Assembly: GCF_011067745.1 (NCBI RefSeq)
Contig: NZ_JAAMPJ010000014.1
Location: 1 to 64,000 of the forward strand
DNA from: Lentzea alba
GTDB lineage: Bacteria > Actinomycetota > Actinomycetes > Mycobacteriales > Pseudonocardiaceae
Direction of reading: 5' to 3'
Length of the DNA: 64,000 nucleotides
Below the pieces are notes generated by a model, which was not told where the DNA came from, ran no database searches, and worked only from the letters and a program-made list of their open reading frames with translations. Shown here piece after piece: positions 22,490 to 33,579 of this stretch (the first letter of the stretch is position 1; the number at the start of each line of letters is the position of its first letter). A program made the translations under genes and the position numbers.

Positions 22490-23977
22490 CTAGCGGTTGG
22501 GGTGGGTGGATGGCTGGGGGACGAGGTGGGTGCGGCTGTGGGAGAAGTGCAGTTCGTCGTCTTCTACGGGTAGGCGGCGTAGAAGCTTCACGTCGTTGAA
22601 GTAGCTCATTGAGGTGAGCCACGGGGCTCGTCCACCCTGGCGCGGCAGGTCGGCCAGGGAGCGCCGGATGTAGCCCGCGCCGAAGTCCAGGAACGGACGG
22701 GTCGGCGCGTCGGGGTCGGCGACCACGGGCCGGGCGGTGTCGTAGCCGTGCGCGTCCATGTGTGCGAGCAGCCGGCAGAAGTGCTCGCACAGCAGGCCGA
22801 CCTTGAGCGTCCACGACGAGTTCGTGTACCCGATGGCGTAGGCGAAGTTCGGCACTCCGGACAGCATCATCCCCTTGTACGCCAACGTGTCCGGCAGGTT
22901 CACCGGCGAGCCGTCCACGGTCAGGGTCATCCCGCCGAACGCCTGCACGTTGAGCCCGGTCGCGGTGACGATGATGTCGGCTTCCAGCGTGCGGCCGGAC
23001 TCCAGCAGCACCCCGGTCTCGGTGAAGGTCGCGATCCGGTCCGTCACCACGGACGCCTGCCCGCGGCGGATCGCGGTGAACAGGTCACCGTCCGGGACCA
23101 CGCACAGCCTTTGGTCCCAAGGGTTGTACGGCGGGTTGAAGTGCTCGTCGACCGGATAGCCGGCGGGCAGCAGCTTGGCGTTGAACCACCGGATCAGCCG
23201 GCGCGCCGCGTGAGGGAACCGCTGGGCGAACCGCCAGGTCAGTTGCTGCTGCAGGATGTTCTTGCGCCGCGTGATCGCGAACGCGCGCTCCTCGCTCAGC
23301 ACCTTGCGCAGCGCGTTGCGGATCGGGTCCTTCGAGGGCACCGGCAGGACGTACGTCGGGGTGCGTTGCAGCATGGTCACGTGGCCCGCGGCCGGTGCCA
23401 TGGCGGGCACGATCGTCACCGCGGTCGCGCCGCTGCCGATCACGAGCACCCGCTTGCCCGCGTAGTCGAGGTCCTCCGGCCAGTGCTGCGGATGCACGAT
23501 CTGCCCGCGGAAGCGTTCCCTGCCTTCGAACTGCGGCGTGAACCCCTGGTCGTAGCGGTAGTAGCCGCCCGCGCTGAACAACCACGAGCACGTCAGCGTC
23601 TCGCGCTCGCCGTCCTTCTCGACCTCCACGGTCCAGTGCGCGTCCGACGACGACCACTCGGCGGCGATCACCTTGGTGTGGAAGCGGATCGCCCGGTCGA
23701 TGCCGTGTTCCTCCGCCGTCTCGCGCAGGTAGCCGAGGATCTTGTCCGCCCCGGCGATCGAGTGCTCGTCGCGCCACGGCCGGAACTCGTAGCCGAACGT
23801 GTGCAGGTCCGAGTCCGACCGGATGCCGGGGTAGCGGAACAGGTCCCAGGTGCCGCCGAGCGCCCCGCGCGCCTCGAGGATCGCGTACTTCTTCCGCGGG
23901 TGCTCGCGCTGCAGGTAGTACGCGGCGCCGAGGCCGGAGATCCCGGCGCCGACGATGAGGACGTCCAGGTCAGCCAT
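22490..23977 (-). CDS. Flavin-dependent monooxygenase, Baeyer-Villiger type
   Basis: A 495-aa two-dinucleotide-fold flavoprotein. FAD site [10 protein letters not shown] at the N-terminus, second NADPH fold [11 protein letters not shown], and between them [15 protein letters not shown], a full match to the Baeyer-Villiger/FMO fingerprint FxGxxxHxxxWP. Such enzymes (EthA/AlmA-like) insert oxygen next to a ketone or oxygenate N, S or alkyl groups using NADPH and O2 in the cytosol. ATG 23977 starts directly at [12 protein letters not shown]; the frame runs further upstream without a ribosome site. It is divergent from a PucR-type regulator (81 bp between starts), which probably controls it. Confidence 0.92.
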   Translation of the reverse strand: MADLDVLIVGAGISGLGAAYYLQREHPRKKYAILEARGALGGTWDLFRYPGIRSDSDLHTFGYEFRPWRDEHSIAGADKILGYLRETAEEHGIDRAIRFHTKVIAAEWSSSDAHWTVEVEKDGERETLTCSWLFSAGGYYRYDQGFTPQFEGRERFRGQIVHPQHWPEDLDYAGKRVLVIGSGATAVTIVPAMAPAAGHVTMLQRTPTYVLPVPSKDPIRNALRKVLSEERAFAITRRKNILQQQLTWRFAQRFPHAARRLIRWFNAKLLPAGYPVDEHFNPPYNPWDQRLCVVPDGDLFTAIRRGQASVVTDRIATFTETGVLLESGRTLEADIIVTATGLNVQAFGGMTLTVDGSPVNLPDTLAYKGMMLSGVPNFAYAIGYTNSSWTLKVGLLCEHFCRLLAHMDAHGYDTARPVVADPDAPTRPFLDFGAGYIRRSLADLPRQGGRAPWLTSMSYFNDVKLLRRLPVEDDELHFSHSRTHLVPQPSTHPNR

Positions 23978-24042
23978 GTCTTCATGGTGGCCGGGGTGAC
24001 GCCGGTCACGAAAGCACGGAGTGCACCTGTTCGCCGGTGCTG

Positions 24043-24059
24043 TGGTGCAATGTGCACCA
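24043..24059. promoter_or_regulatory. Palindromic operator candidate at the pucR-like start
   Basis: TGGTGCA-ATG-TGCACCA, a perfect 7-bp inverted repeat with 3-bp spacer ending on the first base of the regulator's ATG. A further GTGCAC half-site lies at ~24021. It sits in the divergent region with the monooxygenase gene. Placement suits autorepression or control of the monooxygenase. Confidence 0.5.
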
Positions 24060-25264
24060 TGTCGTGGGAGCGTCCGTCGCCACGTGTGCGTGAGCTCATC
24101 CGGCGCGGCGCGGAGATCGCACTGGATCCACCCGCCGAATGGCTGGCCGAGCTGGACGAGGCCACGCTGTCCGGTCCGAACCGCCGGCAGGTCGCCGAGG
24201 ATCCCGTGCTCGCGGCCGCGTTGAAGCGCACGAACCGGTCGAACCTGCTCGGCTGGGCGTCGGCGAACGTCCGGGCGCCGGGCGAGCGCGTGCCCGCCGA
24301 CCTGGGCGAGGCGCCACTGGCGTTCGCGCGCGACCTGATCCGCCGCGGGCTCGACGAGTCGGCGCTCGACGCCTACCGCTCCGGTCAGGGCGTCGCGCTG
24401 CGGTTGTGGATGCAGATCGCGTTCTCGCTGACGTCCGACCCGGCCGAGCTGCGCGAGCTGATCGACGTGTCCTGCCGGTCGATCGCCGCGTTCGTCGACG
24501 ACACCGTGGCGGCGATCTCGGTGCAGATGACCCGCGAACGTGAACAGCTCACCCGCGGCACGCACGCCGAACGCCTGGAGACGGTGACGCTGCTGCTCGA
24601 CGGCGCGCCGATCACCACGTCCCGCGCGGAACAACGCCTCGGCTACCGGCTGTCCGGGGAACACACGGCGGCGATCGTGTGGAGTGACGACGTGCTGGGG
24701 GATCTCGACCGCGTGGCGGACGTGCTCGCGGCGGCGGCCTCGGATCCGCGCCCTCTCACCGTGCTCGCCAGCGCCGCGACCCGGTGGGTGTGGGTGCACG
24801 GCACACCGGACGACGTCGTGCTCCGCACCGGCGTCGCGCGGTTCCCGGCGGTGCGCGTGGCGTTGGGGGCAGGTGGCCATGGCGCGGACGGGTTCCGGCG
24901 CAGTCACCTCGACGCGCTGACGGTCCAGCGGATGCTCGCCAGGCTGGCGTCACCGCGGCAGGTCGCGACCCACGAGGAGGTCGAACTGGTCGCGCTGCTG
25001 ACGACGGACGCCGAACGTGCCGACCGGTTCGTGAAGCGCACCCTCGGTCCACTGGCGACAGCAGATCCCGATGTGATCGAAGCCGTGCGGGCGTTCATCG
25101 CCGCGAACTGCAACGCGACGATGGCGGCGGCGCGGCTTTACACACACCGCAACACGTTGCTGCGACGGCTGGCGCGTGCGTCGAAGTTGCTGCCACGGCC
25201 GTTGGGGCACAACCTGGTGCACGTCGGTGTCGCGCTGGAAGTGCACTGGTGGCGCCAGCAGTGA
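24059..25264 (+). CDS. PucR-family transcriptional regulator
   Basis: A 401-aa regulator whose C-terminus carries the PucR HTH_30 motif ([33 protein letters not shown]). The N-terminal and central parts ([43 protein letters not shown]) match the RsbT-co-antagonist-like and GGDEF-like sensor regions of actinobacterial PucR proteins. It is divergent from the Baeyer-Villiger monooxygenase and is the likely controller. ATG 24059 is chosen; ATG 24050, two codons upstream-plus-one, is also possible and the palindrome overlaps both. The effector is unknown. Convergent with the BtrH-like gene, 3 bp apart. Confidence 0.88.
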   Translation: MSWERPSPRVRELIRRGAEIALDPPAEWLAELDEATLSGPNRRQVAEDPVLAAALKRTNRSNLLGWASANVRAPGERVPADLGEAPLAFARDLIRRGLDESALDAYRSGQGVALRLWMQIAFSLTSDPAELRELIDVSCRSIAAFVDDTVAAISVQMTREREQLTRGTHAERLETVTLLLDGAPITTSRAEQRLGYRLSGEHTAAIVWSDDVLGDLDRVADVLAAAASDPRPLTVLASAATRWVWVHGTPDDVVLRTGVARFPAVRVALGAGGHGADGFRRSHLDALTVQRMLARLASPRQVATHEEVELVALLTTDAERADRFVKRTLGPLATADPDVIEAVRAFIAANCNATMAAARLYTHRNTLLRRLARASKLLPRPLGHNLVHVGVALEVHWWRQQ

Positions 25265-25267
25265 AGT

Positions 25268-26248
25268 TCAGCCGGCGAGGACCTGCATGGCGCGGTGTTC
25301 CTTGGCCGCGAGGTCGGTGAGGATCGCCGAAGCGCGGGCGAGGTGGTCCGGGTCGCCGGTCTCCCCGGCGGCCGCGATGTGCCGCGAAACCTCTGTCCAC
25401 AGTGGCGCGATCTCGGCGTACAGCTGGTGACCGAGGCGGAGGTCGTCGTCATCGACGATCGTGGTGGCTTCGGCGAGGAAGTCGCGGTACATCACGCGGA
25501 ACAGCGCGCCGCCGGTGCCGCCGCGTTCCATCAGCATCGCGGCGAGGGGAAGATCGCGGGACGGGTCGCCCGAGCGGTCGAGCCACCGCGTCACCTGCTG
25601 GGCCGCCTTGGCGATGCCGCGGTGGCCGAGGTTCGCGATGGGCGGGTTGAGGAACGCCTGCGCGTTGCTGGAGATCGCTTTTCGGACAGCGGCGCCCAGA
25701 TCGGGCCGGCCGGTGGAGGTGATGGTGTACGAGAGGTTGCGGGCGGTCATCGGCCCGCGTTCGCCGCGGGCCCGCGCCAGGCTCGTCAGCGTGGTCGTGA
25801 CGGCACCGCCCTGCTGAGCGGTGTCGATCAGGTGGGCGTGGGTGTCGTCGTAGCCGTACATCGCGACGAAGTGGCCGCCGAAGTGGACTTTCGTCGTGAA
25901 GTAGTCCAGGTGGTAGGAGTCCAGCTGCAGACCGACCGGGCGTCCCGCGGCGAGGGCGTCGGCGACGTTCTGCCAGGCCTTGCGAGGTGAGGCGGTCTCC
26001 TGGACGTGCAGGGTGAGACCCAGCCGGTCGCAGGCGGTCCGGGTGAGCGCGGCCGGTTTGACGCGCCCGCCGAGGAACGGGAAGTCCATGTTCTTGGCGT
26101 CCCAGTAGACGAAGCCCAGGCCTTCGCCGAGACCGAACAGCATCGGCTCGGACAACTCGAGGCCCTCGTGGCGCAGCAGAGCGCCGAGCGCGGTGGTCTC
26201 GCAGTGCTGACCGGAGGGGAACGCGACGTTCTCGATGATCACCTGCAC
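25268..26248 (-). CDS. BtrH-N/DUF4872 domain protein (C39-protease-like fold)
   Basis: A 326-aa protein. The N-terminal half (HCETTALGALLRHEGLELSEPMLFGLGEGLGF) matches the BtrH N-terminal domain, a papain/C39-like fold with its Cys in HCETT and a His in KVHFGGHFVAMYGYDD. The C-terminal half fits DUF4872. BtrH transfers an acyl group from a carrier protein to an aminoglycoside in butirosin biosynthesis; many homologues stand outside known pathways and their substrates are unknown. The start is GTG 26248. It lies 27 bp after the Clp-ATPase gene on the same strand with a 23-bp palindrome between, so the two may be co-transcribed. Confidence 0.8.
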   Translation of the reverse strand: MQVIIENVAFPSGQHCETTALGALLRHEGLELSEPMLFGLGEGLGFVYWDAKNMDFPFLGGRVKPAALTRTACDRLGLTLHVQETASPRKAWQNVADALAAGRPVGLQLDSYHLDYFTTKVHFGGHFVAMYGYDDTHAHLIDTAQQGGAVTTTLTSLARARGERGPMTARNLSYTITSTGRPDLGAAVRKAISSNAQAFLNPPIANLGHRGIAKAAQQVTRWLDRSGDPSRDLPLAAMLMERGGTGGALFRVMYRDFLAEATTIVDDDDLRLGHQLYAEIAPLWTEVSRHIAAAGETGDPDHLARASAILTDLAAKEHRAMQVLAG

Positions 26249-26254
26249 AGCCTG

Positions 26255-26277
26255 GACCCTCTCACCGTGAGAGGGTC
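26255..26277. promoter_or_regulatory. Perfect palindrome overlapping the clp stop codon
   Basis: Arms GACCCTCTCAC (26255-26265) and GTGAGAGGGTC (26267-26277) around one central C. It overlaps the Clp-ATPase stop codon and ends 6 bp before the BtrH-like start. It may act as an operator, or in RNA as an intercistronic hairpin damping translation or transcription of the second gene. Confidence 0.5.
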
Positions 26278-28282
26278 AACGGGGATCGGTGACGGTCAGG
26301 GACAGTCCCTCGTCGGTGACCGTGACGACGGCGTGCTGCCCGGCGCGCAACTCGCCCGCGAGCAGTGCCCGGGACAGCCGCCGGTCGAGTTCCTTGGCGA
26401 TGGTGCGGCGCAACGGCCGGGCGCCGTACTCGGGGACGTAGCCGCGCGACGCGAGCCAGTCGACGGCGCGTTCGTCCACCTCCAGCGTGATGTCCTGCTC
26501 GCGCAGCCGTTGGCGGGTGCGTTCGAGCAGCAGCCCGGTGATCTGCCGCAGCTGCCCGGAGTCCAGGCCGCGGAACAGGATGATCTCGTCGAGCCGGTTG
26601 AGGAACTCCGGGCGGAAGTACCGGCGGACCGCGGCCGTCAACGGCTCCCGCAGCTGCTCCACCGGGACACCCGAGGTGGCCGCGGCGAGCAGTTGGTCGG
26701 CGCCGATGTTGCTGGTCATGATGATCACGGTGTTGGCGAAGTCGGCGGTGCGCCCCTGGGCGTCGGTGAGCCTGCCCGCGTCGAGCACCTGCAGCAGCGT
26801 GTTGAAGACGTCGGTGTGCGCCTTCTCGATCTCGTCCAGCAGCAGCACCGAGTGCGGTGCGCGCCGGACCGCGCCGGTGAGCTGACCGGCGTCGTCGTAG
26901 CCCGCATACCCCGGTGGCGCGCCGATCAGCCGCGTGACCGCGTGCTGCTGCGAGAACTCGCTCATGTCGAACCGGATCAGCCGGTCCGGCGCCCCGAAGA
27001 GCGCCTCGGCCAACGCCCGCGCGACCTCGGTCTTGCCCACCCCGGTCGGGCCGAGGAACAGGAAGGAGCCGACCGGCCGGCGCGGGTGCTTGAGGCCGGC
27101 CCGGCCCTGGCGGACCGCGTCGGCGACCGCCTCCACCGCCTCGTCCTGCCCGATGATCCGCTGGTGCAGGTGGTCCTCCAGGTGCAGCAGGCGATGCCGC
27201 TCGGCCTCGGTGAGCCGGGCGACCGGGATGCCCGTGCTGCGGGAGACGACCTCGGCGACGTCGTTCGCCCCGACCTCGGGTGCGTCGGCCAGCGCGGCGC
27301 GAGCGGCCTCCAGATCGGCCACGGCCCGGTCGAGCTCGTCGTCGAGGCGCAGCGCGTCCTCGCCCTGCGCGGTGGACCTGTCCTGCTCCAGCCGGCGCAC
27401 CCGCTGTTCGAGCCGCACCGGGTCCGGTGGCATCGGGGACTTCTCCCGCATCCGGACGCGCGCGCCCGCGCGGTCCACGAGGTCGACCGCCTTGTCCGGC
27501 AGGAACCGATCGGTGACGTAGCGGGCCGACAGCTCCACGGCGGACACGATCGCCTCGTCCGAGATCCGCACCCCGTGGTGCATCTCGTACCGGGCGCGCA
27601 GGCCGCGCAGGATCGCGATCGTCTCGTCGACCGACGGCTCGGCGACCAGGATCGGCTGGAACCGCCGCTCCAGCGCGGCGTCCTTCGCGATGTGCCGCCG
27701 GTAGTCGTCGGCCGTGGTGGCTCCGATGACCTGCAGTCTCCCGGTGGTGAGCACGGGTTTGAGCATGTTCGCGGCGTCGAGCGGCGCGCCTTCCGCGCTG
27801 CCCGCGCCCACCACGGTGTGCAGCTCGTCGATGAACAGGACCACCATCCGGTCGGTCGCGGCCACCTCCTCGATGACGCTCTGCAGCCGTTCCTCGAACT
27901 CGCCCCGGTACTTCGCTCCGGCGACCATGCCCGCGAGGTCCAGTGAGATCAGCCGCCGGTCCCGCAGCGTGGCCGGGACCTCGCCGCTCGCGATCCGGGC
28001 CGCGATGCCCTCGGCGACGGCGGTCTTGCCCACGCCCGGATCCCCGATCAGCACGGGGTTGTTCTTGGTGCGCCGGGACAACACCTCGAGCACCTCGTCG
28101 ATCACGTCCTCGCGGCCGACCACCGGATCGAGCAGCCCGTCCCGCGCGGCCGCGGTGAGATCGCGGCCGAAGTGGTCCGTGCGCCGCGTCGCGGACGGCG
28201 GCCTGCCCAGTCCGCCGAACAGCTTTCCGACGAGGTCCTCCCACGAGTTGGACCCGAAGCCGAACACCCAGTCGTCGCCCAC
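26276..28282 (-). CDS. Clp/Hsp100 AAA+ ATPase without N-domain
   Basis: A 668-aa class-I Clp ATPase with two AAA modules. D1: Walker A GDPGVGKT, Walker [11 protein letters not shown]2: Walker [19 protein letters not shown], sensor region TSNIGADQ. A short M/linker helix (~330-380) lies between. The double Clp-N repeat of ClpC/ClpB is absent, replaced by a ~50-residue Gly-rich leader ([20 protein letters not shown]). No LGF/IGF-type loop follows TSNIGA, so docking to ClpP is not evident; a ClpP-independent unfoldase is more likely. GTG 28282 has GGGAGGA upstream. Probable operon with the BtrH-like gene. Confidence 0.92.
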   Translation of the reverse strand: MGDDWVFGFGSNSWEDLVGKLFGGLGRPPSATRRTDHFGRDLTAAARDGLLDPVVGREDVIDEVLEVLSRRTKNNPVLIGDPGVGKTAVAEGIAARIASGEVPATLRDRRLISLDLAGMVAGAKYRGEFEERLQSVIEEVAATDRMVVLFIDELHTVVGAGSAEGAPLDAANMLKPVLTTGRLQVIGATTADDYRRHIAKDAALERRFQPILVAEPSVDETIAILRGLRARYEMHHGVRISDEAIVSAVELSARYVTDRFLPDKAVDLVDRAGARVRMREKSPMPPDPVRLEQRVRRLEQDRSTAQGEDALRLDDELDRAVADLEAARAALADAPEVGANDVAEVVSRSTGIPVARLTEAERHRLLHLEDHLHQRIIGQDEAVEAVADAVRQGRAGLKHPRRPVGSFLFLGPTGVGKTEVARALAEALFGAPDRLIRFDMSEFSQQHAVTRLIGAPPGYAGYDDAGQLTGAVRRAPHSVLLLDEIEKAHTDVFNTLLQVLDAGRLTDAQGRTADFANTVIIMTSNIGADQLLAAATSGVPVEQLREPLTAAVRRYFRPEFLNRLDEIILFRGLDSGQLRQITGLLLERTRQRLREQDITLEVDERAVDWLASRGYVPEYGARPLRRTIAKELDRRLSRALLAGELRAGQHAVVTVTDEGLSLTVTDPR

Positions 28283-28549
28283 GCCTCAAATCCTCCCCCT
28301 CGCGGCCCAAAAGCACAGACCGCGCCGCGAAAGGACCAGAACGGCGGCTGCTGTTTGCGCCGGGACGCGACGGGCACCTCGCGTAGCCGGGTGGTCTCGA
28401 CGGAGTCATTTGGACCCTTACCCACATTTTCCGGTTACGAAACCTCTGCTGCGACGACGTCTCTCACGGGCGTCACGGTTCCGTTGCGCGATCGGCCGAT
28501 CGCGGTCCGTGCGCCTGCACAAGGCTTGTCTCGGATGAGAGGGGCGTTG

Positions 28550-30472
<1,923 letters not shown>

Positions 30473-30478
30473 TCCCTG

Positions 30479-30520
30479 GTCACCGGGGTGACGGGCTGAT
30501 GCAGCGGCGTGCCTCGCCGC
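30479..30520 (+). terminator. Hairpins downstream of the subtilase gene
   Basis: GTCACC/GGTGAC (30479-30492) and GCGGCG-TGCCT-CGCCGC (30504-30520) follow the stop codon closely. Short stems without a U-tract; a plausible weak terminator. Confidence 0.4.
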
Positions 30521-30542
30521 GTCTCAACTGGTGGTTTGACGG

Positions 30543-30571
30543 TTGACAGTCACCCGATCGGTGGATTAATT
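30543..30571 (+). promoter_or_regulatory. Promoter of the receptor-kinase gene
   Basis: TTGACA (30543-30548), 17-bp spacer, TTAATT (30566-30571); a near-consensus vegetative promoter. The start point would be near 30578, giving a ~70-nt leader that contains the hairpin at 30595. Confidence 0.65.
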
Positions 30572-30594
30572 CAACCCCGGGCAGAGTGTCCGAT

Positions 30595-30624
30595 GCGGTC
30601 GGGTGGGCGGGGCCACCCGACCGC
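30595..30624 (+). promoter_or_regulatory. Strong hairpin in the kinase mRNA leader
   Basis: A perfect 12-bp GC-rich stem (GCGGTCGGGTGG at 30595-30606, complement at 30613-30624) with a 6-nt GCGGGG loop. It lies between the promoter and the kinase start (22 bp downstream), so it is transcribed leader rather than a terminator for the preceding gene; it may attenuate or stabilise the message. Confidence 0.6.
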
Positions 30625-30646
30625 GTCGCCGACGACGAGGTGGCGA

Positions 30647-31825
30647 ATGACAGAGGAGTTACCGGAGGTCCCCGGCTTCCGGTACGTCAGACCGTTGGGC
30701 AAGAACGTTCATCTCTACCGCGGCGCGGACGGCGACGCCGCGGTGAAGCTGCTCGTCGACTCACCGCGCGTGAACGAGATCCGCACCGTGGCGGAGCTCA
30801 GGCATCCCGGCATCGTGCCGGTGCACCGCGCCGGACGAACCCGCGCCGGACTGCCGTACCTGGTGATGAGGTACTTCCCGAACGGCGATCTGGCCGCTGC
30901 GGCACCGTTGCCGTTCGGGCGAGTGGTGGAGATCGGCGCCGACGTCGCGGACGCGTTGCACGCCGCGCACCAGGCCGGCGTGATCCACCGCGACGTGAAG
31001 CCGGCCAACGTCCTGCTCGGCGACCGCGGACAGGTCTACCTCACCGACTTCGGCACCATCGGCCGCGACCGGCTGCCGTGGACGGCTCCCGAGGTGATCA
31101 GCAGCGGCAGCCACGGAGTCCGCGCGGACGTCTTCTCGCTCGGCGCGACGGTGTGGCACCTCCTGGCCGGCCACTCGCCGTTCGTGGTGCCCCGCGGCGA
31201 CAACACCCGCACGGCGATCGAACAGCGGATCCTGCTCGGCAGGCCGTCCGGCCGGGTGCCGCAGCCGCTGGAAGGCCTGCTGCGCCAGGCGATGGCGGCT
31301 GATCCGGCCGCGCGTCCGGCGTCGGCCGGCGAGTTCGCGCGGCGGCTGCGGGAGATCCACGACGAGTCGGCTCCCACCACCGGGCTGGAGGCCGTCGTCG
31401 TCCCGGCGGACCCGCCCGCGCGCCGGAAGCCTCGCTGGCCGCTGTACGCCGGTGCGGCGGGCGTCGCCGCCGGTGTGGTCGTCACCAGCGCGCTTCTCAT
31501 GCGCGACAACGGTTCGCTGCCCGCCCAGGTCGGCGCGCAACCGCCGAACGTGTCGACCACGCAGAGCGGAACCTCCGACAAGCCCTTCGTCACCGCGACC
31601 CGCGTGAACCCGCAGACGCTCCGGTTCACGTGGACCTACGAGGGGGCGCGGTCCGGTGACAAGTTCGTGTGGCGCACCAACGACGAGCTGAAGACCGGCA
31701 CCGTCGACGTGGCGTCGATCGAGCTGAGCGCGTCGGGCACGCTGTGCGTCGAGGTGCGGGTCGTGCGGGCGGACGGCAGCAACGCGAACGACCAGACGTG
31801 GTCGCCGGAGGGCTGTGGTTTCTGA
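30647..31825 (+). CDS. Receptor-type Ser/Thr protein kinase
   Basis: A 392-aa membrane kinase. Cytoplasmic kinase domain ~10-235: ATP-anchoring K34 (AAVKLL), catalytic HRDVKPAN (114-121), DFG (134-136) and APE-like TAPEV. The glycine-rich loop is degenerate (PLGKNVHLYRG instead of GxGxxG) and the domain is shortened. One membrane helix at ~265-285 and a ~105-residue external domain containing two cysteines near its end. No PASTA repeats. ATG 30647 is chosen; the longer upstream frame would lie in the leader. Ligand and substrates unknown; it ends 2 bp from the convergent paaX-like gene. Confidence 0.9.
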   Translation: MTEELPEVPGFRYVRPLGKNVHLYRGADGDAAVKLLVDSPRVNEIRTVAELRHPGIVPVHRAGRTRAGLPYLVMRYFPNGDLAAAAPLPFGRVVEIGADVADALHAAHQAGVIHRDVKPANVLLGDRGQVYLTDFGTIGRDRLPWTAPEVISSGSHGVRADVFSLGATVWHLLAGHSPFVVPRGDNTRTAIEQRILLGRPSGRVPQPLEGLLRQAMAADPAARPASAGEFARRLREIHDESAPTTGLEAVVVPADPPARRKPRWPLYAGAAGVAAGVVVTSALLMRDNGSLPAQVGAQPPNVSTTQSGTSDKPFVTATRVNPQTLRFTWTYEGARSGDKFVWRTNDELKTGTVDVASIELSASGTLCVEVRVVRADGSNANDQTWSPEGCGF

Positions 31826-31827
31826 CG

Positions 31828-32658
31828 CTAGCCGCGGTGGATCACGGCCAGCGCGTGTTCCCGCGCCGGCGCGCTGAGCGTGGTGTTCAGCTCCTCGAAC
31901 AACGCTTCCGCCGTCACGCCGTTCCACCCGGGCGGAAGCAGTGACAGGGGGAGTCCGGGGTCGCTGTAGGGCAGCCGCCGCCACTGGGTCAGCATCGGCA
32001 CGTACAGCCGGAACGCCTGGTCCGGCGTCGTGACGCCGACGTCGAGCTCGGGACGGTGGCGGCGCAGGAAGTCGGCGTACAGGTCGGCCAGCTCGTCCAG
32101 GTCCCACCACGCGCGCACCTTCGACCGCAGGTCCCCGAACGCGAAGTGGTGGCCGGTGAAGATGTCGACGTACTCGGACAGCCCGCGGCGGGCCAGGGTG
32201 CGCCGGGTCTCGGTGGCCAGGTTGCCGGGTGCCACCCACACGCCGGGCGCGGCGGTGCCGAAACCCAGCTGGGTCAGGCTGGTGCGCAGGGCGTGGCGCT
32301 TGTCGCGTTCGGACTCGGGCACGGAGAACACGACCACGAGCCACCCGTCCTCGGCGGTGGCGCGCCGGCGTTCGAAGATCCGCGCGTCGCCCTCGGCGAG
32401 CATCTCCAGGGTCGGCTCGGCGAGGGCGTAACCGGCGGCGCCGTCGCGGCGGTCGCTGCGGACCACGCCACGGCGTTTCAACCGGGAGATCGACGAGCGC
32501 ACCGCCTGGCCCTCCACGCCGAGCTCCGCCATGAGCTGCACGACGGACGCCACGGACAACCAGTTGTCCTCGCCACGCGCGTACAGGCCGAAGATCGTGA
32601 CGATCAGCGGGCCGAGCCGGTCGCGCCCGGCGAGAGCCACGTCGGCGTCACTTTTCAC
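31828..32658 (-). CDS. PaaX-family transcriptional repressor
   Basis: A 276-aa GntR-like repressor of the PaaX family. N-terminal winged helix (LMAELGVEGQAVRSSISRLKRRGVV), central PaaX domain (GWLVVVFSVPESERDKRHALRTSLTQLGFG, a signature stretch) and PaaX-C (VPMLTQWRRLPYSDPGLPLSLLPPGWNG). PaaX proteins sense aryl-CoA thioesters such as phenylacetyl-CoA, so here the ligand is probably the aryl-CoA made by the adjacent ligase. GTG 32658. It is the last gene of a three-gene minus-strand run (Rid, FAH, PaaX; 33-bp gaps). Confidence 0.92.
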   Translation of the reverse strand: MKSDADVALAGRDRLGPLIVTIFGLYARGEDNWLSVASVVQLMAELGVEGQAVRSSISRLKRRGVVRSDRRDGAAGYALAEPTLEMLAEGDARIFERRRATAEDGWLVVVFSVPESERDKRHALRTSLTQLGFGTAAPGVWVAPGNLATETRRTLARRGLSEYVDIFTGHHFAFGDLRSKVRAWWDLDELADLYADFLRRHRPELDVGVTTPDQAFRLYVPMLTQWRRLPYSDPGLPLSLLPPGWNGVTAEALFEELNTTLSAPAREHALAVIHRG

Positions 32659-32691
32659 CGCGACGTTCAGGGCGTTCTCCTTCCCGGTGTC

Positions 32692-33546
32692 TCATCCCTC
32701 TTGGTGGAGATCCGTGAGGGTGACAGTGTTGCGCAGCTCGCCCAGACCGCTGACACGAGTCACCACGAGATCGCCGTCGCGCAGGAAGAGCTGCGGCTCA
32801 CGGGCGTTCCCGACGCCGCTCGGCGTACCGGTGAGGATCACGTCGCCGGCGCGCAGGGTCATGCCGTGGCTGAGCTCGGCGATGATCCGGGCGAAGGAGA
32901 ACGCCATCTGCGCGCTGGAGGCGTTCTGCAGCAGCACGCCGTTGACCTCGCACTGCACCCGCATGCCGGTGAGGTCGACCTCGTCGGTCGTGGTCAGCCA
33001 CGGGCCGAGCGGCATGGTGGCGTCGAGGCTCTTGCCCTTGAGCCACTGCCCGCCGTGCGCGCGCTGGAGATCGCGCTGGGAGACGTCGTTGGCCACGAGG
33101 AAGCCGAAGACGTGGTCCAGGGCCTTCTCCTCCGGGATGGACCGGCCGTCGCGGCCGATGACCATCGCGATCTCGGCCTCGTAGTCCCAGCTCGCGGAGA
33201 TGTCCGGGTCGTAGGCGATGTCGTCGTACGGGCCGATGACCGTGTCCGGGCCCTTGGTGAAGAACGTCGGGTGCTCGGGCAGGGAGGACGGTTCCCCTCC
33301 GCCGCGCTTGCCCTTCAGCTCCTCGAAGTGGTCGAGGTAGTTCCAGCCGGTGCACAGGACGTCGCGGTTGAAGCGGTGCACCGGCGCCTCCAGGCGGGCC
33401 TCGGCCAGCGGCAGGACCTCACCACGAACGCCCAAAGGACCGCCCCGCACGATGTCGTCGACCGTGGTGGACAGCAGCGTGATCGACTGCCCGTCCACCA
33501 GACCCGCACGCCGCACCCCGTCGACGGTCACAGAAGCGAGCTTCAC
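32692..33546 (-). CDS. Fumarylacetoacetate-hydrolase-family protein
   Basis: A 284-aa FAH-fold enzyme. The C-terminal catalytic domain has the metal-binding acidic residues in DYEAEIAMVIGRDG and FLVANDVSQRDLQ, followed by KSLDATMPLGPWL and ILTGTPSGVG, all typical. The family hydrolyses or decarboxylates 2-oxo- and acylpyruvates from aromatic ring cleavage (fumarylpyruvate, fumarylacetoacetate, 4-oxalocrotonate). In this locus it would act after ring opening. Same strand as Rid and PaaX genes. The precise substrate is not assignable from sequence. Confidence 0.92.
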   Translation of the reverse strand: MKLASVTVDGVRRAGLVDGQSITLLSTTVDDIVRGGPLGVRGEVLPLAEARLEAPVHRFNRDVLCTGWNYLDHFEELKGKRGGGEPSSLPEHPTFFTKGPDTVIGPYDDIAYDPDISASWDYEAEIAMVIGRDGRSIPEEKALDHVFGFLVANDVSQRDLQRAHGGQWLKGKSLDATMPLGPWLTTTDEVDLTGMRVQCEVNGVLLQNASSAQMAFSFARIIAELSHGMTLRAGDVILTGTPSGVGNAREPQLFLRDGDLVVTRVSGLGELRNTVTLTDLHQEG

Positions 33547-33579
33547 TATTGCGTCTCCATTTCGCTGATCATGAAAACG

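Noticed and set aside
26276-28282. Housekeeping ClpC or ClpB
   Set aside because: The Clp-N repeats are missing and no ClpP-docking tripeptide is evident, so a specialised Clp is more likely.
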